A stretch of 64,000 nucleotides of DNA from positions 310,001 through 374,000 of the forward strand of contig NZ_CAAHFG010000002.1 in the NCBI RefSeq assembly GCF_900890425.1, written 5' to 3'. Shown piece after piece: positions 8,824 through 16,043 of this stretch. The DNA is from Pontiella desulfatans (GTDB lineage: Bacteria; Verrucomicrobiota; Kiritimatiellia; Kiritimatiellales; Pontiellaceae). Within the stretch, counting starts at the first letter, position 1, and each line of letters opens with the position of its first letter. The translations under genes were made by a program, and so were the position numbers. Under the pieces are notes generated by a model that worked only from the letters and a program-made list of their open reading frames with translations, made no database searches and was not told the origin of the DNA.

Positions 8824-10431
8824 TCATCGAGCTCTCGCGATGAAACTGCCGCCGTGATGGCTGGTGGGGTTTCCGCCATCCAGGGCGTGGACTCCGTTCA
8901 CGAAAACGTGGCGCATGCCACCGGAAAGCTGGTGGGGTTTCGCATAGGTTGCGTTTTCGCGGATCTCCTCCGGATCGAAGACGAGGATGTCGGCGGCGTA
9001 GCCTTCCTTAAGCAGCCCGCGTCTCTTCAGGCCAAATTGTTCGGCGGGCAGGGAGGTCATTTTTCGAATGGCTTCGGGGAGTGGGACGGTTTTTCCGTCT
9101 AGGGCGGCGCGCAGGAACCGGGTGTGGCTTCCATAGGAGCGCGGGTGGGGGTGATCGGTGGAGAGCGGTCCCCAAGGCGCGCGCATCGAACCGTCGGAAC
9201 CGATGGAGACATACGGTTCGGCCAGCACACGCCAAAGGTTTTCTTCCGACAGGCCAAAGAAAATGCCGCCGGTTTTCAGGTCGTCCGCGTCGATCAGGCG
9301 GAGGAAGGCATCGACTTCGTTCATTTCCAATGCCTTGGCTACTTCGGGGAGGTAGTGGCCTTTGAATTCCTCGAACTGCGTGGAGCCAACCATCACATTA
9401 TCCCAGTGGCCGGGAGGGTTTTCCAGGAGTTCTTCCCGGATCTTTTCGCGAACGGCGGGGGTGCGCAGGCGTTCGAGGATGGCGGGGCGCCCGCCATAGG
9501 TGGCCCACTTGGGCAGGCAAATGTCGAGATCGGTGGAGCCGGCGGTGTAGGGGTAGCGGTCGGAGCCGATCGGTATCCGTTTTTGGGCGTTCCGGATCAT
9601 CTCGAAGGCGGAATCGATCTTGTTCCAGTTGCTGGTGCCCGATGCCTTGAGGTGCGAAATCTGCAGTCTGGCGCCGGCGTGTTCGGCAATCTGGATCGAT
9701 TCGTCGATGGCTTCGAGCAATTCGCTGGATTCCGACCGCATATGGGTGGTGTATAGCCCGTCATATTTAACGACCACCTTGGCCAGCTCAATGATTTCCT
9801 CGCGCGGTACGGCGGAGCCGGGCGGGTAGGCGAGCCCGGAGCTCAGGCCGATTGCTCCTTCGGCGAGCGCTTGCTCAAGCGCCCGTTCCATCCGCTTCTG
9901 CTCGTTGACGGAGGCGGCGCGGGGCTCATAGCCGCAGATGCCGGCATGTAGCGTGTTGTGTCCAACGAGCAAGGCGGCATTGATGGCCGGCTTCACGGCT
10001 TCGTAGAGCGCCCGGTAGTCGGAGACGGTTTTCCAGGGAGGGGCGCCTTTCCCAAGCACACTTGCGCAAGTGTGCTTGGAGGGCAGTGCGGAGTAGTCCT
10101 TGTCGAGCCAGTCGGAGGGCATTTTGTAGTCGCCGTTGAGCGGGGCGGCGGAAGCGCCGCAGTTGCCGCAAATCTCTGTGGTGATGCCTTGATAGACCTT
10201 GGATGCGGCGGAGGGTTCGAGGAGCAGATAGGTATCCGAGTGCGAGTGGGTGTCAATAAAGCCCGGGCAAACGGTTAGTCCGGACGCATGAACGGTTTTT
10301 TCCGCCGATGCGGCGGAAAGTTCGCCCATTTTTGTAATTCTTCCGTTGTTAATGCCTATGTCGCAATGGGAAGCGATATTTCCGGATCCGTCAAGGATCT
10401 TGCCGTCGCTGATTTTTATCTCGAAGTCCAT
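8824..10431 (-). CDS. N-acyl-D-amino-acid deacylase (D-aminoacylase)
   Basis: Cytoplasmic zinc amidohydrolase of 535 residues that frees D-amino acids from N-acyl derivatives. It has the N-terminal beta-sandwich, then GFIDTHSHSD with metal-binding His at 62 and 64, ICGNCG (Cys ligand typical of D-aminoacylases) and further His blocks (GHNTLH, THMRSE, QISHLK). A C-terminal DGSMRAPWGP..DHPHPR block and the terminal motif AADILVFDPEEI complete the family. Residues about 118-127 (SKHTCASVLG region) come from a 28-nt perfect palindrome and look like an insertion. No operon partner is adjacent; the next gene upstream is the divergent amtB. Confidence 0.88.
   Translation of the reverse strand: MDFEIKISDGKILDGSGNIASHCDIGINNGRITKMGELSAASAEKTVHASGLTVCPGFIDTHSHSDTYLLLEPSAASKVYQGITTEICGNCGASAAPLNGDYKMPSDWLDKDYSALPSKHTCASVLGKGAPPWKTVSDYRALYEAVKPAINAALLVGHNTLHAGICGYEPRAASVNEQKRMERALEQALAEGAIGLSSGLAYPPGSAVPREEIIELAKVVVKYDGLYTTHMRSESSELLEAIDESIQIAEHAGARLQISHLKASGTSNWNKIDSAFEMIRNAQKRIPIGSDRYPYTAGSTDLDICLPKWATYGGRPAILERLRTPAVREKIREELLENPPGHWDNVMVGSTQFEEFKGHYLPEVAKALEMNEVDAFLRLIDADDLKTGGIFFGLSEENLWRVLAEPYVSIGSDGSMRAPWGPLSTDHPHPRSYGSHTRFLRAALDGKTVPLPEAIRKMTSLPAEQFGLKRRGLLKEGYAADILVFDPEEIRENATYAKPHQLSGGMRHVFVNGVHALDGGNPTSHHGGSFIARAR
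10052..10079. repeat. 28-nt perfect palindrome inside the D-aminoacylase gene
   Basis: Bases 10052-10079 are self-complementary around TTGCGCAA with no mismatch. The element is read in frame and encodes part of the segment between the N-terminal metal site and the next conserved block (SDYRALYEAV). It is more likely an inserted short repeat than a conserved protein segment. Confidence 0.75.
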
Positions 10432-10648
10432 GGGTTGATTCTACCTTCAAAGCTCCTAATAGGGAGGAAAAACAACGCTATACTAGGAGCTGGAGGCATT
10501 TGGATACAAAAATGTAAAGAAAAGCATATCGCGTACATATATGATGCAGTATGGGGGGAGGAATCAAATGTGTACAGATGGTGCGCAATATTTTAACCTG
10601 TTCATAACAAATGGATAACGTTTCTTGATGATGCGTTGCGGAAGCCGT

Positions 10649-10664
10649 TGGCACACCTGTTGCA
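10649..10664 (+). promoter_or_regulatory. Sigma-54 promoter of amtB
   Basis: TGGCAC at 10649-10654, five bases, then TTGCA at 10660-10664: an exact -24/-12 sigma-54 consensus. It lies about 80 bases before the amtB start codon. The rest of the 10432-10742 spacer is AT-rich and shows no gene; it is long enough to hold NtrC-type enhancer sites. Confidence 0.85.
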
Positions 10665-10742
10665 ATAAGGCCTCTCCATAAGCCGCGAACACGGTGTTCG
10701 GGTGTATAAGCAAGAGAAAGAAACCTCGTGAAGGGTGTTAAA

Positions 10743-12110
10743 ATGAAAATGAAATGGATGAAAATACCGGCATTGATCGCGGCAGCGTTGGTGCTGGGGT
10801 TGGCGTCGCCCGCAATGGCGCAAGAAGCTGCCGAGGCGGAGGTCGCTGCCGGGGACGCAGTTTCCTATGCGATCGATAATATGTTCCTGCTGTTCTGCGC
10901 GGTGCTGGTTCTGTTCATGCAGGCAGGTTTCGCCCTGGTTGAATCCGGCTTCAACAGCGCGAAGAACACCGTGAATATTCTGTTCAAAAACCTGATGGAC
11001 CTTTCCATCGGCATGGTTCTTTACTTTATCATCGGTTACGGCCTGATGTATCCGGGAGATGGAAACGGCTTCCTGGCCTTTGGCCAATTCGGTATTCCGG
11101 GAATCGGCGCCGATGTTGCCGAGGCCGGCGCCCTGACTCCGCAAGTGGACTACCTCTTCCAGGTGGCCTTCGCGGCCACGGCGGCAACCATCGTTTCCGG
11201 TGCGGTTGCCGGACGCCTGAAATTCAGCGCATACCTGGTTTACTCCGCCGTCTTGACGGCGTTCATCTACCCGATTTCCGGCTACTGGAAATGGGGCGGC
11301 GGTTTCCTGGACGCCATGGGCTTCTACGATTTCGCCGGTTCGCTGGTGGTGCACGCCTGCGGTGGTTTTGCGGCCCTGGCCGGGGCCATTGTCCTCGGCC
11401 CGCGCATCGGACGCTTCACCAAGGATGGCAAGTCCAAGGCCATGCCGGGACACAACCTGCCCATCGCGACCTTGGGTGTATTCATCCTGCTCATCGGCTG
11501 GTTCGGTTTCAACCCGGGCTCCCAGCTCGCCATCGTTGGCAAAGACAACACGGATGCGGTTATGTTGATTGCGGTCAACACCCTGCTTGCTGCCGGTGCC
11601 GGTGCCGTACTGGCCATGGTTGCCACCTGGGTGCTGCATAAGAAGCCCGACCTCACCATGGCGGCCAACGGCGTACTCGCCGGTCTCGTCGGCATCACCG
11701 CCAACTGCGACGGTGTCTCCAACGTGGAAGCCATCATCATCGGCGCGGTCGCGGGTATCCTCGTCGTCGCTGGTGTCAAGTTGCTCGATAAACTCAAAAT
11801 CGACGATCCGGTTGGCGCATTCCCCGTACACGGCCTTTGCGGCGTGTGGGGCGGCATCGCGGTGGCCATCTTCGGTTCCTACGACGGGGTCAGCAGCCAG
11901 GCCGTCGGTGAATACGGCAACTGGATCGCGCAGATCGCCGGTTCCGTAATCATCCCGATCTGGGCCTTCCTCACCATGTTCGTGCTCTTCTCGATCCTCA
12001 AGGCGGTTGGAATGCTCCGCGTCAGCAAGGAAGAAGAACTCCGCGGACTGGATATCGGCGAACACGGCGAAGAAGCCTACAACGGCTTCCAGATCTTCAC
12101 CACCAACTAA
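10743..12110 (+). CDS. amtB: Ammonium transporter
   Basis: Inner-membrane ammonium channel of 455 residues. A cleavable signal peptide (ending SPAMA) is followed by eleven predicted transmembrane helices. The Amt signature region includes DFAGSLVVHACGGFAALAGA and the second conserved His block near FPVHGLCGVWGG. The ATG at 10743 is preferred over GTG at 10728 because AAGGG is well spaced before it. It is transcribed from a sigma-54 promoter and is followed by the PII gene 86 bases on, the classical amtB-glnK pairing, so it should be induced under nitrogen limitation. Confidence 0.95.
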   Translation: MKMKWMKIPALIAAALVLGLASPAMAQEAAEAEVAAGDAVSYAIDNMFLLFCAVLVLFMQAGFALVESGFNSAKNTVNILFKNLMDLSIGMVLYFIIGYGLMYPGDGNGFLAFGQFGIPGIGADVAEAGALTPQVDYLFQVAFAATAATIVSGAVAGRLKFSAYLVYSAVLTAFIYPISGYWKWGGGFLDAMGFYDFAGSLVVHACGGFAALAGAIVLGPRIGRFTKDGKSKAMPGHNLPIATLGVFILLIGWFGFNPGSQLAIVGKDNTDAVMLIAVNTLLAAGAGAVLAMVATWVLHKKPDLTMAANGVLAGLVGITANCDGVSNVEAIIIGAVAGILVVAGVKLLDKLKIDDPVGAFPVHGLCGVWGGIAVAIFGSYDGVSSQAVGEYGNWIAQIAGSVIIPIWAFLTMFVLFSILKAVGMLRVSKEEELRGLDIGEHGEEAYNGFQIFTTN

Positions 12111-12196
12111 GGATGACAATGGTCGATGCCCGAAAGTTATCCAGTCAAAAGTCCTGAGCGACCTGCGACCTTTCGGCCCGAGACCTAGGAGAAATC

Positions 12197-12538
12197 ATGA
12201 AACTCATAATCGCATATGTTCAGCCTGAACAGCTCAACGAAGTGAAGCAGGCGCTCTACGAAAAAGAAGTCTACAAAATGTCGGTGACCAATGCCATGGG
12301 CTGCGGTCAGCAGAAGGGCTACCACGAAACCTACCGCGGAGCGGACATCGAGGTGAACCTGCTGAAGAAAGTCCGCATCGAGATCGCGGTGAACGACGAC
12401 TTCGTCGACACCACCATCGAAGCCATCATTGCCGGTGCCCGCACCGGAAACATTGGCGACGGTAAGATCTTCGTGCTGGACCTTCCGGAATGCATCCGCA
12501 TCCGCACCGGCGAAAAAGGCCCCGAGGCCGTAGGTTAA
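12197..12538 (+). CDS. glnK: PII nitrogen regulatory protein, GlnK-type, lacking Tyr51
   Basis: PII signal protein of 113 residues that should bind ATP/ADP and 2-oxoglutarate and block AmtB by inserting its T-loop. The body is typical ([11 protein letters not shown] at 40-50, [22 protein letters not shown]). The T-loop residue 51, the Tyr that is uridylylated in many proteobacteria, is Ile here (RGADIEV), so classical GlnD uridylylation is not possible at that site. AGGAG precedes the ATG. It is cotranscribed with amtB. Confidence 0.93.
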   Translation: MKLIIAYVQPEQLNEVKQALYEKEVYKMSVTNAMGCGQQKGYHETYRGADIEVNLLKKVRIEIAVNDDFVDTTIEAIIAGARTGNIGDGKIFVLDLPECIRIRTGEKGPEAVG

Positions 12539-12551
12539 CCAAACAATTAAG

Positions 12552-12611
12552 AAGCCGGGCCCTGGGGATTTTCCTTTCGCATCCTCGAGGGACTGAGTCG
12601 GGGCCCGGTTT
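12552..12611. repeat. Inverted repeat between glnK and the porin-like gene
   Basis: CCGGGCCC (12555-12562) pairs with GGGCCCGG (12601-12608), extended to 11 pairs with one G-U. The 38-base interior is not obviously structured. It may attenuate transcription between glnK and the next gene or stabilise the upstream message. Confidence 0.55.
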
Positions 12612-12655
12612 CCCTAAAATCATAAGCAAACAGAGAAACAACTAAGGAGATAACA

Positions 12656-13435
12656 ATGAAAAAAATTATTACTACAACAATCGCAGCCGGTCTCATCGCT
12701 GGCGTTGCTATGGCCGAAGTCGGCGTCACGATGGACTTTGCGTCTGCATATGTTTTTCGCGGCGTGACATTGAGCGACAAGGCAAGCTTCCAGCCAGGAA
12801 TCGAAGCTTCCGGTTTTGGTCTTGCCGAAGAGTATGGTGCCGTCTCGGTAGGTGCATGGGGTGCCTGCGACCTGGGCGATTCCTACACCGGAGCTTCGAG
12901 TTCAACCTTCCAGGAAACGGACTGGTACGCTACCTATAGCCTGCCTAGTTTTGTAGACGGGCTCGATTTATACGTTGGCTATTGCGAATATACCTATGGA
13001 GCGGGTTCGTCTGATAAGGAAGCCAACGTTGGGGTTGGCTATGCAATTGGTGATGCTTCACTCGGTATGACCTATTACCAGGGAGTGGGTGGAGTCATCG
13101 GATCATCGGCCTATGGTGAGTTTTCAGCTGGTTACGACATTGCGGCTACCGAAGAGCTTGGAGTGTCCTTGGGAGCGCGTGTTGGATATGCTGATCCTTC
13201 CGGAGGAAAGAGTGGTTTTGCTGACTATGATCTTTCTGTAGGAGTAGGTTATGCTCTTGGCGAAGTGTGGAGCGTTGGTGCTTCCATTGCCTATATTGGC
13301 CAGATTGATGACAAAGTCCTCGGCGATGCCTACTATGAAACCAAGGATGAGGACGGCGATGGCGAAGAAGACGGTTGGCAGCTTGGCTATGACGTAGATG
13401 TTGTTGCCATGCTTAGCATCGGGGCTTCTTTCTAG
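12656..13435 (+). CDS. Outer-membrane porin-like protein (TorF/Gcw_chp type)
   Basis: Exported protein of 259 residues with a Sec signal peptide (1-20, ending AMA) and a repeated pattern of alternating aromatic and small residues consistent with a small beta-barrel. The start of the mature part (MDFASAYVFRGVTLSDKASFQPG) resembles the TIGR02001/TorF putative porin family. An acidic insert near 240 (TKDEDGDGEEDGW) may be a surface loop. AAGGAG lies upstream of the ATG. Its place behind amtB-glnK suggests a nitrogen-regulated route for a small nitrogen compound across the outer membrane. Substrate is inference. Confidence 0.7.
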   Translation: MKKIITTTIAAGLIAGVAMAEVGVTMDFASAYVFRGVTLSDKASFQPGIEASGFGLAEEYGAVSVGAWGACDLGDSYTGASSSTFQETDWYATYSLPSFVDGLDLYVGYCEYTYGAGSSDKEANVGVGYAIGDASLGMTYYQGVGGVIGSSAYGEFSAGYDIAATEELGVSLGARVGYADPSGGKSGFADYDLSVGVGYALGEVWSVGASIAYIGQIDDKVLGDAYYETKDEDGDGEEDGWQLGYDVDVVAMLSIGASF

Positions 13436-13456
13436 AATCGCTTAAATTAAGCGTTT

Positions 13457-13490
13457 AAAAAAGCGTTCCTTCCGGGGCGCTTTTTTTTTT
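13457..13490 (+). terminator. Rho-independent terminator of the amtB-glnK-porin unit
   Basis: GCGTTCC and GGGGCGC (13463-13469, 13474-13480) form a 7-bp stem with a UUCC loop, followed by ten Ts at 13481-13490. A smaller AT-rich hairpin precedes it at 13439-13453. Confidence 0.85.
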
Positions 13491-13529
13491 GTTGCGAAGC
13501 CGTAGGGCAATACCCCGCCACTTGCTGCG

Positions 13530-13613
13530 AATGTAGATGGAGCTTCCAGCTTCATTGCTTGCATCGAGCTATCCGCATGCGTGCGCAACGAGGCTGGAGG
13601 CTTCGTCTACATT
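13530..13613. repeat. Inverted repeat with 24-bp arms joined by G-U-compatible differences
   Basis: Arms 13530-13553 and 13590-13613 match at 20 of 24 positions, and all four differences are of the type that keep a G-U pair in RNA. The arms share the GGCT..CCAGC theme with the element at 5560-5631. It lies between the convergent porin-like and EF-G-like genes; nothing else is seen in 13491-13669. Confidence 0.7.
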
Positions 13614-13669
13614 GATATCCCGTCGACTTACAGCGCGAGCTTCATTGGGTGCGTTTCACGTTTAAAAGG

Positions 13670-13695
13670 ACGGGCAGGCCCGGAGGCCCGCCCGT
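13670..13695 (-). terminator. Hairpin downstream of the EF-G-like gene
   Basis: An 11-bp stem with one A-C mismatch and a CGGA loop, followed on the minus strand by CCTTTT. It probably ends transcription of the EF-G-like gene. Confidence 0.55.
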
Positions 13696-13754
13696 GGGGT
13701 GTTCCTTGCGGAACGTTTGTTTCAGTTTTCCTCTTTAGTTGCTTCCTTTTTTTT

Positions 13755-15788
13755 CTACTCCTCCTTGGCGGCTTTCGCCTCCCCGATTACTTTCGAGGCA
13801 AGATGGGCGGGCAGCTGCTCGTGGCGGCTGAACTCCATTTCGAAGGAGCCCTGGCCGCTGGTGATCGAGCGCAGCTCGGAACAAAACTTGAACATTTCGG
13901 CCTGCGGAACATCGGCGGTGATGGCCTGTAGACCATCCTCCGGGCCCATTCCCAGAATCCGGCCGCGTTTGGTGTTGAGCAACCCGGAAATGTCGCCCAT
14001 GAACTGGTCGGGTACAATCACCTTGACGCTCATGATGGGTTCGAGCAGCACCGGGTTCGCTTTTTCGATGGCTTCGTGCAGTGCGCGCGAGCTGGCAATC
14101 TTGAAGGCGACTTCCGAGGAATCGACGTCGTGGTAGGAGCCGTCGTAGAGTTCCACCTGCACATTGATGACTTGCGAGCCGACGAGCGGCCCGTTGGTCA
14201 GGCCTTCCACGAATCCTTTTTCGCAGGCCGGAACAAAGTTGCCGGGAATCGACCCGCCCACGAGCTTGTTGACGAACCATTCTTCTTCGGACGGGTCCTT
14301 CGGGCGGATGCGGATGTAGCATTCGCCATACTGGCCGCGGCCGCCGGACTGTTTCTTGTGCTTGTAGTGCCCATCGCCGCTGCCGGTGATGGTTTCCATA
14401 TAGGCGACCTTTGGCGTGTGGTGGGTCATCTCGACGTTGGAGCGGTTCTTGATATGCTCGAGTGTGACTTCCAGGTGCATATCGCCCATGCCCCAGAGCA
14501 CCAGCTCGTGGGTTTCGGTGTCGTGCACGAGCTTGGTCGAGGGATCCTCGTCGGTGGCGCGGTGCAGGGCCTGCCCGATCTTGTCGGCATCGGCCTTGTT
14601 CTTGGGTTCGACGGCGTAGGCCGTGACGGGGGCGGGGAACACGATGGGTTCGAACTGGATTTCGCTTCCGGGGGAGCAGAGCGAATCGTTGAGGTAGGTG
14701 TTCTTGAGCTTGGTGAGCGCAACAATGTCGCCGGCCTTGGCCTCTTGCGCCTCGGTGGTTTTCTTGCCATCCACATAAAGGATGGTGCTGACCTTTTCCT
14801 TCTGGTTCTTGGTGGGGTTGTAGATTTCCATGCCGGGCTTGAGCACGCCGCTGTAGATGCGGACAAAGGTCAACTGGCCAATGAACGCGTCGTTGTAGCA
14901 GCGCCAGACCTGGCCGGAGAATGGCTGGTCTTCCTCGGCGGAAATCTCGTTGCCTTCGGCGCACCTGACCGGGTAGTCGTGGGGGGAGGGGAACAGGCGG
15001 CTGATGGAGTCCATGGTTTCCTTCACGCCCATGTCGGCCTTGACCGAGGTGGCGAAGACGGGAATCAGGTGCGCGTCGTGCACGGACTTGCGCAGGCCTT
15101 CGGAAAACTCGTCCGCGGTCAGTTCCTCGCCTTCGAAATATTTTTCCATCAGCGAATCGTCGGTTTCGGCGGCCAGCTCGATCAGATGGTCCTTAATGCC
15201 TTTCACGCGGTCCTTGAGCTCGTCCGGAACCTGGTCGGCGGGGGTATTGAGGATGTCGATGGCCTTGCCGTCGGAGGTCGGCAATACCATGGCCACGCAG
15301 CGGTCTTCGCCCCAGCGTTCCTTGATGTCCAAAAGGGTGTTGTCGAAACTGGTGTCGTCCTTGTCGAGGCAGGTGATGGCGATGCCGCGCGGCAGGTTGC
15401 GTTTTTCGGCGGCCTTCCAGGCGCGCTGGGTTCCGACCTGTATGCCGGAGGATGCATCGACGGTGATGAGGGCGGCATCGGTCACTTCCGCGGCGGCGAC
15501 CATTTGGCCGATGAAGTCGGCGAAGCCGGGGGTGTCGATCATGACCAGGCGGCGGATCTTGCGGGAGGCGGCGGTGTAGACGCCGTCGAAGGGCTTGGCC
15601 CAAATGGAGATTTGGTGCGCTTTTTCTTCCTCGGTCCAATCAGCCACACTGGTGCCGCTTTCCGGAGAACCCACGCGATCAACCTGGCCCAGCTTGAACA
15701 GGATACTGTCGACCAGCGAAGTCTTTCCGCTACCAGTGTGGCCCATTAGAGCGAAGTTGCGTACATTGTCGATGGGGATGTTTTTCAT
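13755..15788 (-). CDS. Elongation factor G-like GTPase (EF-G2 type)
   Basis: Translational GTPase of 677 residues with the EF-G domain order. The P-loop is GHTGSGKT (16-23), and G3 is DTPGF where canonical EF-G has DTPGH. The G4 position reads CLDKDD, so the usual Asn of NKxD is Asp. A domain II follows, then domain IV (HHTPKVAYMETITGSGDGHYKHKKQSGGRGQYGE) and a domain V ending AEMFKFCSELRSITSGQGSFEMEF. The shortened, diverged form is that of EF-G2 paralogues, whose role is uncertain, not the main translocase. GGAGAG precedes the ATG, and a GC-only hairpin (15805-15819) sits just upstream. Confidence 0.85.
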   Translation of the reverse strand: MKNIPIDNVRNFALMGHTGSGKTSLVDSILFKLGQVDRVGSPESGTSVADWTEEEKAHQISIWAKPFDGVYTAASRKIRRLVMIDTPGFADFIGQMVAAAEVTDAALITVDASSGIQVGTQRAWKAAEKRNLPRGIAITCLDKDDTSFDNTLLDIKERWGEDRCVAMVLPTSDGKAIDILNTPADQVPDELKDRVKGIKDHLIELAAETDDSLMEKYFEGEELTADEFSEGLRKSVHDAHLIPVFATSVKADMGVKETMDSISRLFPSPHDYPVRCAEGNEISAEEDQPFSGQVWRCYNDAFIGQLTFVRIYSGVLKPGMEIYNPTKNQKEKVSTILYVDGKKTTEAQEAKAGDIVALTKLKNTYLNDSLCSPGSEIQFEPIVFPAPVTAYAVEPKNKADADKIGQALHRATDEDPSTKLVHDTETHELVLWGMGDMHLEVTLEHIKNRSNVEMTHHTPKVAYMETITGSGDGHYKHKKQSGGRGQYGECYIRIRPKDPSEEEWFVNKLVGGSIPGNFVPACEKGFVEGLTNGPLVGSQVINVQVELYDGSYHDVDSSEVAFKIASSRALHEAIEKANPVLLEPIMSVKVIVPDQFMGDISGLLNTKRGRILGMGPEDGLQAITADVPQAEMFKFCSELRSITSGQGSFEMEFSRHEQLPAHLASKVIGEAKAAKEE

Positions 15789-16043
15789 CTGTCTCTCCGT
15801 TTCTGCGCGCCCGGCGCGCGCTTATTAGTTATCTGTTATGGGTTACCGGTTGCTTGGATCCCCGGGAACCGCATTCCCGGACAGGCGAACAACCAATAGC
15901 GAATAACCATTAACGCGGGGTCGGAACCCCTTTCCCGTCTGCCACCCCTGCGGCATAGAAGCGGGAAGCTTCGAAAAATACAGGCACGCCACCCGTTTTT
16001 CAAACCAATTCCCGAACAAGAAGGATTTAAGGGGCATTTGCGG
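15789..16043. other. Spacer upstream of the EF-G-like gene
   Basis: It contains two short perfect hairpins: GCGCGC with a 3-base loop (15805-15819) and CCGGGAA/TTCCCGG with a 5-base loop (15862-15880). No gene or clear promoter is recognised. Confidence 0.4.

Noticed and set aside
10602-12119. Long open frame antisense to amtB (505 codons)
   Set aside because: It mirrors the GC-rich amtB codons; the protein is low-complexity (Asp/His/Gly-rich), matches no family and covers the sigma-54 promoter side without its own ribosome site.
13735-14964. Arg-rich open frame overlapping the EF-G-like gene on the same strand
   Set aside because: It lies in a different frame of the same strand and has the composition of a frame-shifted shadow.
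14076-15749. Long open frame antisense to the EF-G-like gene (557 codons)
   Set aside because: Gly/Val/Asp-rich shadow of a high-GC gene; the EF-G reading has all domain motifs on the other strand.
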